Positions 17,048 through 25,970 are shown, counted from the stretch's first letter. The stretch is DNA of 64,000 nucleotides from Candidatus Macondimonas diazotrophica (GCF_004684205.1 NZ_SRIO01000002.1:62001-126000); one strand, 5' to 3'. Made by a program: numbers and translations. Notes: generated by a model from the sequence alone, not told the origin.

Positions 17048-18229
17048 TTACTTGAAGTTCAGACCGAGAATCATCTTGGCGATGACATTTTTCTGTACCT
17101 CGTCGCTGCCGCCATAGATCGTGGCGGCGCGGGTGAAGGCGTAGCGCATCATGGTGCTGGCGTACTCGGCCGGTCCCACCTCGCCTTCTGCCTTCCAGGG
17201 CCAGGCGTACTGGCCGGCAAGTTCCACGCCGAGTTCGGACAGTTCCTGCTGGACAGCGGTGCCGTCAAGTTTCAGGAGGGAAGATTCCGGCCCCGGCGCC
17301 TTGCCCGCGGCGGTGGCCGCCAAGGTCCGCAGGTTGGTGTATTCGAGCGCAGTCAGGTTGATCTCGGCCTTGGCCAGTTTCTGGCGCAGATTGGGGTCGT
17401 TCATCAGCGGTTCGCCATTGGCGCCGTTTTCACGTGCCATGCGCTTCAAATTGGTCATGTGGACCTTGCTGTCCGCTACGCCTGCGATGGTGGTGCGCTC
17501 GTGGGTCAGCAGATACTTGGCCACGGTCCAGCCCTGGCCTTCCTTGCCGACCAGATTTTTCTTCGGCACCCGAACGTCGGTGAAGAAGGTTTCGTTGAGA
17601 TGGTGTTCGCCATCGATGGAGATGATCGGACGGACCTCGATTCCAGGGGTGTCCATATCGATCAGCAGGAAGGAGATCCCTTCTTGCTTCTTGCCTTCGG
17701 TGCTGGTGCGCACCAGGCAGAAAATGCGATTGGCCCAGTGGCCGTAGGTGGTCCAGATCTTGGAGCCATTGACGATATAGTCGTCACCGTCGGAAACCGC
17801 CATGGTCTTGAGACTGGCAAGGTCCGAGCCGGCGCCGGGTTCGGAATAGCCTTGGCACCACCAGTCATCGCAGTTGCGGATGCGGGGGAGGTAGTAGTCC
17901 TTCTGCTCCTGCGTGCCGAAGGCCATGAGCACCGGCCCCAGCATGATGATGCCCATGGACAGGCCAATAGGGGCATTTGCGCGGGCGCGCTCCATGTCGA
18001 AGATATAGCGCTGGGTGGCTGTCCAATCGGGGCCGCCGTACTCCTTGGGCCAACCGGTGACCAACCATCCCCGGCCGTTCAGGATACGCTGCCACGCTAC
18101 CAGCTCGTCCTTCGACAGCATGATCCCGAGCTCGGTCTTGCGCTTCAGGTCCGCCGGTAGATTCTGCGCGAACCATTCCCGCACTTCCTGCTGGAAGGCC
18201 AGCTCCTCGGGGGAAAAATCGATATTCAT
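17048..18229 (-). CDS. Acyl-CoA dehydrogenase (first of a pair)
   Basis: A 393-residue acyl-CoA dehydrogenase. It has MNIDFSPEELAFQQEVREWF at the start, CQGYSEPGAGSDLASLKT and IVNGSKIWTTYGHWANRIF (FAD and substrate contacts), and YGGSDEVQKNVIAKMILG at the C-terminus. The start at 18229 is set by an AAGGAG site just upstream; the open frame extends further only by chance. It is first in a minus-strand unit with the second dehydrogenase and probably the secreted glycosidase. The promoter region is shared with divergent fnr and contains an FNR box, so oxygen control of this unit is possible. Confidence 0.92.
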   Translation of the reverse strand: MNIDFSPEELAFQQEVREWFAQNLPADLKRKTELGIMLSKDELVAWQRILNGRGWLVTGWPKEYGGPDWTATQRYIFDMERARANAPIGLSMGIIMLGPVLMAFGTQEQKDYYLPRIRNCDDWWCQGYSEPGAGSDLASLKTMAVSDGDDYIVNGSKIWTTYGHWANRIFCLVRTSTEGKKQEGISFLLIDMDTPGIEVRPIISIDGEHHLNETFFTDVRVPKKNLVGKEGQGWTVAKYLLTHERTTIAGVADSKVHMTNLKRMARENGANGEPLMNDPNLRQKLAKAEINLTALEYTNLRTLAATAAGKAPGPESSLLKLDGTAVQQELSELGVELAGQYAWPWKAEGEVGPAEYASTMMRYAFTRAATIYGGSDEVQKNVIAKMILGLNFK

Positions 18230-18568
18230 TCGTGCTCCTTGCTTGTGAAAGGATGAACTGCCCCGTGGATGTCGATTCGGGGTTCCATCGGCTTTTCCAT
18301 GCGACCGCCGGACGGTCGCTGAAAGCGACCATTTTAGCGGAACGGCGAGTTCGAGCGAAGCATTCTGGTGCGGGCAGTCTGGCAGCCCGTCGTGCAGAAA
18401 GCGGCACGAATCGATTCTGGAGCGCGATTTCACGGCGTACGTCTTGACCTGAGTCAAGTGAGAGGACTCTAATTGAACGGGATCCGAGTCTGTTTTTCTG
18501 GGCGCCTGCCGCCGCACGCTGCCTCTTTGGCCCCCTCATCAGCATCGAACGTCGACTGGAAAACGCCA
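18230..18568. other. Divergent promoter region between acyl-CoA dehydrogenase and fnr
   Basis: 339 bp with no gene. It holds the FNR box at 18444-18457 and, nearer the dehydrogenase, a hairpin with 7-bp arms GCGACCG/CGGTCGC (18301-18307 with 18313-18319). Confidence 0.6.
18444..18457. promoter_or_regulatory. FNR box upstream of fnr
   Basis: TTGAC-CTGA-GTCAA is a perfect inverted repeat matching the FNR/ANR consensus TTGAT-N4-ATCAA except for one symmetric change. It lies 111 bp before the fnr ATG and about 215 bp before the divergent acyl-CoA dehydrogenase. Autoregulation of fnr is the simplest reading. Confidence 0.75.
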
Positions 18569-19330
18569 ATGACCGAAATCGTGCAATTCCGGGAACTGAA
18601 ACGTGCGTGCGGAAATTGCAGCTTGCGAGAGCTGTGCCTGCCGTATGGAATCGATCAGGCGGATCTGCGTCTGCTTGAGGATCTGGTACAGCGCCTTCCC
18701 CCCAAGACTCGCGGCAAAGCGCTGTTCGTCCAGGGCGATCCCTTGAAATCCATTTTCGCCATCCGCACGGGTTCGGTGAAAAGCGTCACGCTGGGGGCAG
18801 ATGGCGCCGAGCAGATCACGGGTTTTCATTTTCCTGGGGAGCTGGTCGGTTTCGATGCCATCGCCGGGGAGTTTCACGACTGCTCTGCTGTCGCACTGGA
18901 AGATACCAGCTTGTGTGAGATTCCTTTCGAGCGGCTCGATGAACTCAGTGGGCAGGTGCCGGGCCTGCGGCGGCAGTTGATGCGATTGTTGTCCCGGGAG
19001 ATTCAGCAGGAGCAGCATCTGCTGTTGCTCCTCGGCAAGAAGGGCGCCGAAGCGCGCCTGGCGGCGTTCCTGTTGAGCCTGTCCAGCCGCTTCGCCGGGC
19101 GGGGCCTGTCGCCGACTCGGCTTCACTTCAGCATGGCGCGGGGTGAAATCGCCAACTACCTCGGGTTGGCCGTGGAGACCGTAAGCCGCCTGTTCGCCCG
19201 ATTCCAGCAAGACGATCTAATCGCTGCGGATGGTCGGGACGTGACACTCCTCGATCTGCCCCGACTCCACGCAGTGGCTGAGGTCGCTCCCGATGCCACC
19301 ACCTCCATGTCCACCCGGAGCAAGTGCTGA
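18569..19330 (+). CDS. fnr: Oxygen-sensing Fnr/Anr transcription regulator
   Basis: A 253-residue CRP/FNR-family regulator. It keeps the four cysteines that hold the oxygen-labile 4Fe-4S cluster: Cys14, Cys17 and Cys23 in ACGNCSLRELC and Cys116 in SLCEIPF. The effector domain covers residues 40-150, the dimerisation helix follows (VPGLRRQLMRLLSREIQ), and the recognition helix reads LAVETVSRLFARFQ, with the E-x-x-S-R residues that read TTGAT half-sites. ATG 18569 is chosen over the upstream TTG because it matches Fnr lengths. The last 114 nt overlap the convergent TauE/SafE gene. It sits next to the cco cluster it probably activates. Confidence 0.94.
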   Translation: MTEIVQFRELKRACGNCSLRELCLPYGIDQADLRLLEDLVQRLPPKTRGKALFVQGDPLKSIFAIRTGSVKSVTLGADGAEQITGFHFPGELVGFDAIAGEFHDCSAVALEDTSLCEIPFERLDELSGQVPGLRRQLMRLLSREIQQEQHLLLLLGKKGAEARLAAFLLSLSSRFAGRGLSPTRLHFSMARGEIANYLGLAVETVSRLFARFQQDDLIAADGRDVTLLDLPRLHAVAEVAPDATTSMSTRSKC

Positions 19331-20038
19331 CGCCGTACTGTGCGGATGACCGTCCATGTGACGGGCCATCATCAGCGGCCCCGTTGCCGTCCACACGCCG
19401 AAGCCGATGACCGTGAGGCCGAACAGCCGGCGCACCTCCACGGCCGCCAGAGCGCGCTGCAATCGTTGCCCGAGCAGCCCCAGGCTCAGCATGGCGGGAA
19501 GGGTGCCGAAGCCGAACGCCAGCATGATGCTCGCGCCCGCCGTTGCGCTACCGCTGACCAGTGCAGTCAGCAAGGCGCTGTAGACGAGGCCGCAGGGGAT
19601 CCAGCCCCACAGCGCGCCGAAAGCCAGAGCCTGCGCGGCGCTGCGGCGTGGATCGAAACGCCGGGCCAGCGGACCGATGCGGCGCCATAGCGGAATGCCG
19701 AGCCGTTCCAGACGCCGCAGTCCCGTCCAGCCGATGGCCACATGCAGACCGACGGCGATCATCATCAGCCCCATCATGAGACGGAGCGCTCCGCCCCAGG
19801 CCAGTGCCTCGCCGGTCAAGGCGCCAAGCTGCCAACCCAGGCTGCCGACTAGGGCGCCAGCCAGCGAGTAGCTGCCCAGGCGTCCTGCATTGAATGCCAG
19901 GATACGGCCAGGCCGCGCGCGCGCGGCGCTGCTTCCCGCCAACGAGGCGATGCCGCCGCACATGCCCAGGCAGTGCGCGCTGCCCAGTGTGCCGGCGACC
20001 CATGCGGACAGGAGACCGAGCTGGATGACGGTGCTCAC
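19217..20038 (-). CDS. TauE/SafE (DsbD-like) membrane protein of the cco cluster
   Basis: A 273-residue polytopic membrane protein of the kind commonly encoded behind ccoS. It has GTLGSAHCLGMCGGIASLAG near the N-terminus and ALWGWIPCGLVYSALLTALV in the middle, each with cysteines in or next to membrane segments, as in DsbD-type electron or metal transfer proteins. The C-terminus is histidine- and glycine-rich (HMDGHPHSTASALAPGGHGGGG), which may bind metal. GTG 20038 overlaps the ccoS stop. A role in copper delivery or cbb3 maturation is inferred from position. The 3' end overlaps fnr. Confidence 0.82.
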   Translation of the reverse strand: MSTVIQLGLLSAWVAGTLGSAHCLGMCGGIASLAGSSAARARPGRILAFNAGRLGSYSLAGALVGSLGWQLGALTGEALAWGGALRLMMGLMMIAVGLHVAIGWTGLRRLERLGIPLWRRIGPLARRFDPRRSAAQALAFGALWGWIPCGLVYSALLTALVSGSATAGASIMLAFGFGTLPAMLSLGLLGQRLQRALAAVEVRRLFGLTVIGFGVWTATGPLMMARHMDGHPHSTASALAPGGHGGGGIGSDLSHCVESGQIEECHVPTIRSD

Positions 20039-20211
20039 GGCGCTTTCTCATCGGCATCGGTGTCGGGCGGGGGCGGATCATCCATCAGCATGCGCCAGGC
20101 CGGACTGTCGAGGTCATCGAACTGGCCTGTGTGAACGGCCCAGAAAAACGCAGCCACCGCCAGGCCGACCAGGACCAGACTCAACGGAATCAACAGGAAC
20201 ATCGCGTTCAT
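20035..20211 (-). CDS. ccoS: cbb3 oxidase maturation protein CcoS
   Basis: A 58-residue single-span membrane protein (MFLLIPLSLVLVGLAVAAFFWAV) with the family pattern TGQFDDLDSPAWRMLMDD. CcoS is needed for insertion of heme and copper cofactors into cbb3 oxidase. The start overlaps the ccoI stop (ATGA) and the stop overlaps the TauE/SafE start. Confidence 0.93.
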   Translation of the reverse strand: MNAMFLLIPLSLVLVGLAVAAFFWAVHTGQFDDLDSPAWRMLMDDPPPPDTDADEKAP

Positions 20212-22661
20212 GAGGGCTGCGTCGCCATGTCGGACGTTGCGGATACCGATCGCCGGGTCGGGCGATAGAGGCGCTGCGCATTCAGAACGACCAGCACCGA
20301 ACTGATCGACATCCCGAGGGATGCCAGCCAAGGCGTCACCAGGCCGGCCGCCGCCAGCGGGACCGCCACGGCATTGTAGGCCAGTGCCCAGGCCAGATTC
20401 TGGCGGATGATCCGTTTGCTGCGCCGAGCGGTGCGAATCAGATCCGGCAGGACGCTCAAACGGTCCTGGAGGAGGATCAGGTCAGCGCTGGTTTGAGCCA
20501 GCGCTGTGCCGCTGGACATGGCGATGGAGACATCGGCCTGAGCCAGCAAGGGCGCATCATTTACGCCGTCGCCCACGGCGAGCACACGCGTCCCCCCGGT
20601 CTGCAGGGTTTCAAGCAGGGCGAGCTTTTCCTCGGGACGCAAGCGTGCATGCGCCCGATCGCATCCCACGGCATCGGCGATCGCGTCAACGGCGCGGATC
20701 GCATCGCCGCTGGCGATTTGACTTTCAACGCCCAACCGGCGCAGTTCGGCCAGTGTATCTCGCGCATCGTGGCGAACCGGATCGCTGACCGCGAACCACG
20801 CCAGAGGGCCCGCATCATCACCGAGCAGCAGCCAGCTCGATCCGGCGTCCTCGGGCGTCGCGGGCGGTGTGGATTGCCACAACGCGGCTGTGAAGTCGGC
20901 GCGTCCCAGCCGCACTCGCCGGTGACCCATGCGTCCTTGGACGCCCTCGCCGGCGATCAGGCGGACATCGTCGGCGGTCTCGGCCGCCGGCGCGGCAGCG
21001 GTGAATGCGAGGGCCAAAGGATGACGGATCGTGCGTTCCAGCGCGGCGGCTTCAGCCAAGGCCTGTTCGCGGGTGATGTGTTCGCGCAGGAGCCGGACAT
21101 GCGTGATCTGAGGTTTCCCGCGAGTGAGTGTCCCCGTCTTGTCGAAGATGGCGTGTCGCGTATCGCTCAGGGTTTCGAGCGCTGCCGTGCGCAGCACGAC
21201 AACCCCGCGGGTGAGCAGATGCGCGGTTGCGGCGACCAGGGCCGTCGGCGTGGCAATCGACAGCGCGCAAGGGCAGGTGACCACCAATACGGCCAGGGCG
21301 ACGTTCATGGCCTGCTCGGGGTCGGCGCGCCACCACCAGGCGCAGAGGGCCGCCAGCAGCAGAACCGTCGGCGCGAAGAGAGCCGCCAGCCGATCCGCCT
21401 GGGCGGCATCCGGCGGCCGTTCGGCCTGGGCTTTGCGCAGCAGACGGCCGATGTGCGAAATCGTGGTGTCGGCGTTGCAGGCCGTCACGTCCATTCGCAA
21501 GGCTGCAGTACCGTTCATGCTGCCCGCGATGACCTGCTCGCCACATGCCCGATAAACCGGCTTGGATTCACCGGTCAGCAGGGATTCGTCGATCCAGGCG
21601 CCTTCATCCAGTACCCGCCCATCTGCCGGCAGTGCGCTGCCGGGCGCGACCCGGACCCGGTTGCCGGGCATGAGCTCTTGCAGGGTAATGGTTTCGACAC
21701 CGTCGGCGGTTTCTCGCAGGCAAGTATCCGGCAACAGCCGCGCCAGCGCATCGCTGCTCTCGCCGGCTCGGGCACGCGCCGCCGCTTGCAGGAAGCGCGC
21801 GAGTGTCAGGAAGAAGATGAACATGCAGACCGTATCGAAGTAGACCGGCCCGGTCCCGATCAGCGTATTGCGAGCGCTGGCGATGAAGGCGATGCCGATG
21901 GCGATGGAAACCGGCATGTCCATGCCGATGCGATAGACGCGCAACCCGCGATAGGCCTTCTGAAAAAACGGCGCGCCGGCGTAGAACACCACCGGCGTCG
22001 TGATCAGCAGGCTGATCAGTTTCAGGAAATCGGCATAAGTCGGATCCATGCCATGAAAATCACCGCTGTAGAGTGACAGCGCGTAGGTCATCGCCTGCAT
22101 CATGCCCAGCCCGGAGACCGCCAGCCGCTTGAGCGCCTGACGTCGTTCGCGCACATGCAGGGCGCTGGCCTGACCGGCTTTCTGGGGATGCGGCGGATAG
22201 CCCAGAGCTGCGAGCCGCTCCAACATACGGCTCAGGCGAGTTTGGGCGGGGTCTAAATGCAGCAGAACACGGGCATTGGCGGCATTGACCTGGACACCGC
22301 GCACGCCCGGCTCATTGCCGAGTGCGCCTTCGATCAGCCAGGCACATGCCGCACAATTGAGGTTTTCCACCAGCAGCTCTGCCTCCAGGCTGCCATCGGG
22401 TCGCGTGACGACGAAGCTGCGTTGGGCCTGCGGGCGATCGTAGGCGATAAAACGGGCCTGTTCGGTCGGTTCGACCGGCGCCACGGCGGGTGTGGTGCGC
22501 CAGCGGTAATATGCGCCAAGACCTGCCGAATCGATCCATTGCGCGGCCATTTCGCAGCCCACGCAACACACGGGTTGCACCTTGCCATGGATGACGACCT
22601 GATGTCTGGGGTCGCTGTCGGGGACCGGCTGGCCGCAGTGGAAGCAGTCGGATGCCGGCAT
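20208..22661 (-). CDS. ccoI: Copper-translocating P-type ATPase CcoI (FixI/CopA2 type)
   Basis: An 817-residue P1B-type ATPase that moves copper for cbb3 oxidase assembly. Residues 1-50 form the cysteine-rich CcoI N-terminus (CFHCGQPV and VCCVGCEMAAQW), followed by a heavy-metal domain with LNCAACAWLIEGAL. The membrane metal site is VTCPCALSIATP, the phosphorylation motif is FDKTGTLTRGKP and the hinge is AVGDGVNDAPLLAQADVSIAM. Length and order match the FixI branch rather than housekeeping CopA. It lies between ccoH and ccoS in the operon. Confidence 0.95.
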   Translation of the reverse strand: MPASDCFHCGQPVPDSDPRHQVVIHGKVQPVCCVGCEMAAQWIDSAGLGAYYRWRTTPAVAPVEPTEQARFIAYDRPQAQRSFVVTRPDGSLEAELLVENLNCAACAWLIEGALGNEPGVRGVQVNAANARVLLHLDPAQTRLSRMLERLAALGYPPHPQKAGQASALHVRERRQALKRLAVSGLGMMQAMTYALSLYSGDFHGMDPTYADFLKLISLLITTPVVFYAGAPFFQKAYRGLRVYRIGMDMPVSIAIGIAFIASARNTLIGTGPVYFDTVCMFIFFLTLARFLQAAARARAGESSDALARLLPDTCLRETADGVETITLQELMPGNRVRVAPGSALPADGRVLDEGAWIDESLLTGESKPVYRACGEQVIAGSMNGTAALRMDVTACNADTTISHIGRLLRKAQAERPPDAAQADRLAALFAPTVLLLAALCAWWWRADPEQAMNVALAVLVVTCPCALSIATPTALVAATAHLLTRGVVVLRTAALETLSDTRHAIFDKTGTLTRGKPQITHVRLLREHITREQALAEAAALERTIRHPLALAFTAAAPAAETADDVRLIAGEGVQGRMGHRRVRLGRADFTAALWQSTPPATPEDAGSSWLLLGDDAGPLAWFAVSDPVRHDARDTLAELRRLGVESQIASGDAIRAVDAIADAVGCDRAHARLRPEEKLALLETLQTGGTRVLAVGDGVNDAPLLAQADVSIAMSSGTALAQTSADLILLQDRLSVLPDLIRTARRSKRIIRQNLAWALAYNAVAVPLAAAGLVTPWLASLGMSISSVLVVLNAQRLYRPTRRSVSATSDMATQPS

Positions 22662-22664
22662 GAT

Positions 22665-23144
22665 CTAGCCTTCCCGCGACACCAGCGGAACCAATCGCGT
22701 GGCGTCGGTGCCCGGCCGCCAGCGTCCTTCCAGAACCCAGCCAGCCTGACTTTCCAGGCGCAGCACGCGCGGTTCGCGCAAGCCATTGGGCAGGCGCGCT
22801 TCATATTCGCCCGGTGCGAACGGTTGCAGAATGCTGATCTGATCCCGGTCCGGCAGGGTCGGATGTAACCAGCGCAGGGTCAGGGGTGTATTTGCCGTCT
22901 CGCCGCTCACGCGCAGGTAGAGACGCTCGCTGTCGAGCCGAAAGCTCAGCGTTGCGCTCGTGGGCCCTGGAATGGCGTCCGGTTGGAGCGCAATTCCGAC
23001 GCGACTGAACCGGTCCGGAAGCAGGGTGTCCGCGTGCTCCACGGCAATCCACAGGGTGATGAATCCGCCGATCACAGCCGCTGCCGGGGGCAGCATCAGA
23101 AACCAGGGCCAGAATTGGCGGTACCAGGGCGGTGAGATATTCAT
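22665..23144 (-). CDS. ccoH: cbb3 oxidase assembly protein CcoH (FixH)
   Basis: A 159-residue protein with one N-terminal membrane anchor (PWFLMLPPAAAVIGGFITLWIAV) and a periplasmic beta-rich domain (TLSFRLDSERLYLRVSGETANTPLTLRWLHPT), as in FixH. It starts in a 4-nt overlap with ccoG (ATGA) and ends 3 bp before ccoI. CcoH associates with the oxidase during assembly. Confidence 0.9.
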   Translation of the reverse strand: MNISPPWYRQFWPWFLMLPPAAAVIGGFITLWIAVEHADTLLPDRFSRVGIALQPDAIPGPTSATLSFRLDSERLYLRVSGETANTPLTLRWLHPTLPDRDQISILQPFAPGEYEARLPNGLREPRVLRLESQAGWVLEGRWRPGTDATRLVPLVSREG

Positions 23145-24565
23145 GGTGTTTGCGTCGACCTCGGGCCCAGGAAACGGGCGGTTTCACGAATGACGGGGGC
23201 ATCGGGATCATCCACGGTATGCAGAATGAGCTCGACATCCACCGAGCCGCTGACGGCGCTTGCGGGCACCTGAACCCGGGCCGGAATCGGTTGAATGGCG
23301 CCGGGTGGGAGGGTGATGGTGGCCGGATCGCTTTGCGCCTGGATTCCCGTGATGCCTCTGGCTTCGAGCCGATAGCTGTGCGGGGTTTCACTGCGGTTGT
23401 TGATCTTCAAGGTGTAGCTGTTCTCGATCCGACCGTCGTCCAGGGTCCGGTAGAGCGCATTGCGATCGCGCAGCACATCCATCGACAGCACCGGCCGGGT
23501 GAGAATTGCATACACCGTCAGACCGCCGGCGATGAGGAGAATGGTCGCGTAGATCACAATTCGCGGCCGAATGACGTGGGTGGCTTTGCCGTCCAGCGCA
23601 TTCTGGGTCGTGTAGCGGACCAGGCCTCGCGGATAGCCCATGCGATCCATGACCTGGTCACACACGTCGATACACGCGGCGCAGCCGATGCATTCATATT
23701 GCAGCCCCCTGCGGATGTCGATCCCGGTCGGGCAGACCTGAACGCACATCGTGCAGTCGATGCAATCGCCCAGGCCAACCTGTTTGGGATCGCTGCCGCG
23801 GCGGCGGCTGCCGCGCGGCTCACCGCGCTGTTCATCATAGGAAATGATCAGGCTGTCGCGGTCGAACATGGCGCTCTGGAATCGCGCATAGGGACACATG
23901 TACATGCAGACCTGCTCCCGCAGGAAGCCTGCGTTGCCGTAGGTGGCAAAGCCGTAGAAGAACACCCAGAACGATTCCCATGGTCCCAGCTGGAATCGGA
24001 CCAACTCTGCCAGCAGCTGACGAATCGGCGTGAAATAGCCGACGAAGGTCAGACCGGTCCAGAAACCGATTGCAATCCAGATGGCATGTTTTCCCCCGCG
24101 GCGCAGGAGTTTATCGCGCGTCCATGGGGATTGATCCATTTTGATGCGCTGCACGCGATCGCCTTCGATCTTGCGCTCGATCCAGAGGAACATTTCGGTC
24201 CACAAGGTCTGCGGGCAGGTGTAACCGCACCATAGCCGGCCGGCCAGGGCGGTGAAGAAGAGGAGGGTCACCGCGGCCAGGACCAGCAGGATGGCGGCAT
24301 AGATGAAATCCTGCGGGTAGAACGTCATCCACAGGATATGGAACCGGCGTGCCGGCAAATCCCAGAGGATGATCTGGCGATCGCCCCACGGTACCCAGCA
24401 CAGGGTGTAGAACGCGCCGAGGATCAGGACGAGGGCAATGCGTCGCAATCGCTGATAGGTGCCGGTCACCTCACGGGGATGGATCTTCCGGCGCGCAGCG
24501 TAAAGCGAGCCGTTGTCATCTGTCTCGGGCGGCGGTGCGGAATGTCGGGAGGAGGCGGTATTCAT
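23141..24565 (-). CDS. ccoG: cbb3 accessory ferredoxin-like protein CcoG
   Basis: A 474-residue membrane protein with five membrane segments and two 4Fe-4S cluster motifs in DCIDCTMCVQVCPTGIDI and YECIGCAACIDVCDQVM. The N-terminal part carries GRLWCGYTCPQTLWTEMFLW and the C-terminus is an Ig-like FixG_C domain (residues about 350-474). CcoG reduces Cu2+ for oxidase assembly. Its start overlaps the stop of the small membrane gene upstream. Confidence 0.95.
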   Translation of the reverse strand: MNTASSRHSAPPPETDDNGSLYAARRKIHPREVTGTYQRLRRIALVLILGAFYTLCWVPWGDRQIILWDLPARRFHILWMTFYPQDFIYAAILLVLAAVTLLFFTALAGRLWCGYTCPQTLWTEMFLWIERKIEGDRVQRIKMDQSPWTRDKLLRRGGKHAIWIAIGFWTGLTFVGYFTPIRQLLAELVRFQLGPWESFWVFFYGFATYGNAGFLREQVCMYMCPYARFQSAMFDRDSLIISYDEQRGEPRGSRRRGSDPKQVGLGDCIDCTMCVQVCPTGIDIRRGLQYECIGCAACIDVCDQVMDRMGYPRGLVRYTTQNALDGKATHVIRPRIVIYATILLIAGGLTVYAILTRPVLSMDVLRDRNALYRTLDDGRIENSYTLKINNRSETPHSYRLEARGITGIQAQSDPATITLPPGAIQPIPARVQVPASAVSGSVDVELILHTVDDPDAPVIRETARFLGPRSTQTP

Positions 24566-24879
24566 GGCATCTCGCGGTTCGAATCATCCGCTGCAGTTCC
24601 CTCTGCGCTTGGACCTGCCGGCGTCCTGAGCAGGATGTAGGTAAAGAGGCTGGACAAGGTCGTCACGCCCCAGAACATGAAAAAACCCAAGGTATAGCCG
24701 AGTTCCCGGCTGATCTCCCATTCCGGGCAAGTGGCCAGATGCAGCACGTGGGGATCAACCTGGGAGAAAAACGCGGCCGTGGCGACGACCGCGCTGACAA
24801 AGGAAGGCCAGAGCACCACCGCAATCGCCCGCGACAGGGCGCCAAGGCGGTATTCCATGTTCTCTGGTGCATCGATCAT
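24562..24879 (-). CDS. Conserved two-span membrane protein inside the cco operon, function unknown
   Basis: A 105-residue protein with two clear membrane segments: LSRAIAVVLWPSFVSAVVATAAFF and LGYTLGFFMFWGVTTLSSLFTYILL. Between them lies a short loop with VDPHVLHLATCPEWEISRE. It begins 9 bp after ccoP ends and its stop overlaps the ccoG start (ATGA), so it is firmly in the operon. It is not CcoQ (found separately at 25794-25967) nor CcoS. Similar small proteins occur in other proteobacteria as conserved hypotheticals, as far as I recall. A role in cbb3 assembly or stability is inferred from position. Confidence 0.8.
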   Translation of the reverse strand: MIDAPENMEYRLGALSRAIAVVLWPSFVSAVVATAAFFSQVDPHVLHLATCPEWEISRELGYTLGFFMFWGVTTLSSLFTYILLRTPAGPSAEGTAADDSNREMP

Positions 24880-24888
24880 GGTCGTACC

Positions 24889-25797
24889 TCAGGGTTTGGG
24901 TGGACTGCCCCGATGCGACAGGTGGTACACATACGCGGCCAGCAGGTGGGCACGGTCGGGACCCAGGATCGGCTCATGGGCCGGCATATGACCTTGGCGG
25001 CCGCCTCGGATGGTCTGCGCGATGGTGTCCGCCGAGCCCCCGTAAAGCCAGATGCGGTCGGTCAGATCCGGCGCGCCCAGCGCTGTATTTCCCTTGCCGT
25101 CCGCACCATGGCAGGCGGCGCAGACTGTGGTGAACTTCTGCTGGCCGGCCGCCGCCAGAACGGGATCGCTCGGGCGTCCGCTCAGGCTGAGGACATGTTG
25201 GGTGACTGCGCGCACGCCTTCCTCACCCAGCATGGGTCCGAAGGGCGGCATGACCCCGTTGCGCCCTTTGAGGATGGTCTCCAGTACGGTCTCGGGCGCC
25301 GCGCCGTAGAGCCAATCGCCATCGGTCAGGTTGGGAAAACCTGGCCCGCCTTGGGCGTCGGAACCATGACAACCGGCACAGGTGTTAGCGAATAGCCGGG
25401 CGGCGGTTTCCATTGCTTCCGGGTTGCGACTCAGTTCCGCAAGCTCGGTGGCGGCGTAGGCCTGGAACAACGGACCGTAGCTTTTTTCGGCTTCGGCGAT
25501 CTGCGTTTCATAGGCCCCCACCTGGCTCCAGCCCAGGAGTCCCCGGAAGTTGCCAAGGCCGGGGTAGAGAGCCAGATAGATCACCGAAAATATGATGCTC
25601 AGGTAGAACAGGTAGAGCCACCAGCGCGGCATCGGCTTGTTGTATTCGGTCAGATCGCCGTCCCAGACATGGCCGGTGGTATCGGTGCTGGCGGGTTCAT
25701 CTTTGCGTGGCTTGGCTGTCCAGCGGATCAGCCAGACTGCAGCTGCAATGTTCACAACCGTGAGCAGGACGACATACAGGCTCCAGAAACTGCTCAT
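24889..25797 (-). CDS. ccoP: cbb3 cytochrome c oxidase subunit III, diheme CcoP
   Basis: A 302-residue membrane-anchored cytochrome c. Two membrane helices lie in residues 1-80 (SLYVVLLTVVNIAAAVWLI and LYLFYLSIIFSVIYLALYPG), followed by two heme c sites, CAGCHGSDAQGGPGFPNLTD and CAACHGADGKGNTALGAPDL, each with a downstream methionine ligand candidate. Electrons from soluble cytochromes enter the oxidase here. It starts in a 4-nt overlap with ccoQ. Confidence 0.96.
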   Translation of the reverse strand: MSSFWSLYVVLLTVVNIAAAVWLIRWTAKPRKDEPASTDTTGHVWDGDLTEYNKPMPRWWLYLFYLSIIFSVIYLALYPGLGNFRGLLGWSQVGAYETQIAEAEKSYGPLFQAYAATELAELSRNPEAMETAARLFANTCAGCHGSDAQGGPGFPNLTDGDWLYGAAPETVLETILKGRNGVMPPFGPMLGEEGVRAVTQHVLSLSGRPSDPVLAAAGQQKFTTVCAACHGADGKGNTALGAPDLTDRIWLYGGSADTIAQTIRGGRQGHMPAHEPILGPDRAHLLAAYVYHLSHRGSPPKP

Positions 25798-25967
25798 GAA
25801 CGGCTCCTTTGGTCGGCGCTTTCGAGCGGCTCGTCCTCTTGCAGCGGGAGGCGGGCAACACGGTCAAAGTCTGCAGGCTTGTGCCACAGGTAGGTCCAGG
25901 CCACGATGCCGATGAACACCAGCATCAGGATCAACGTGATGAGGCCCATCAGGGTTCCGCTTTGCAT
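25794..25967 (-). CDS. ccoQ: cbb3 oxidase subunit CcoQ
   Basis: A 57-residue protein found by reading the gap between ccoO and ccoP. It begins MQSGTLMGLITLILMLVF, continues with a single span and the family-typical GIVAWTYLWHK, and ends with an acidic tail. The stop codon overlaps the ccoP start (ATGA) and the start codon is only 3 bp from the ccoO stop. CcoQ stabilises the cbb3 complex. Confidence 0.93.
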   Translation of the reverse strand: MQSGTLMGLITLILMLVFIGIVAWTYLWHKPADFDRVARLPLQEDEPLESADQRSRS

Positions 25968-25970
25968 GGT

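Noticed and set aside
16193-18160. A 655-codon plus-strand open frame opposite the two acyl-CoA dehydrogenases
   Set aside because: Low-complexity shadow with no ribosome site; both dehydrogenases on the other strand are clear.
20493-22076. A 527-codon plus-strand frame opposite ccoI
   Set aside because: Antisense shadow of an unmistakable P-type ATPase.
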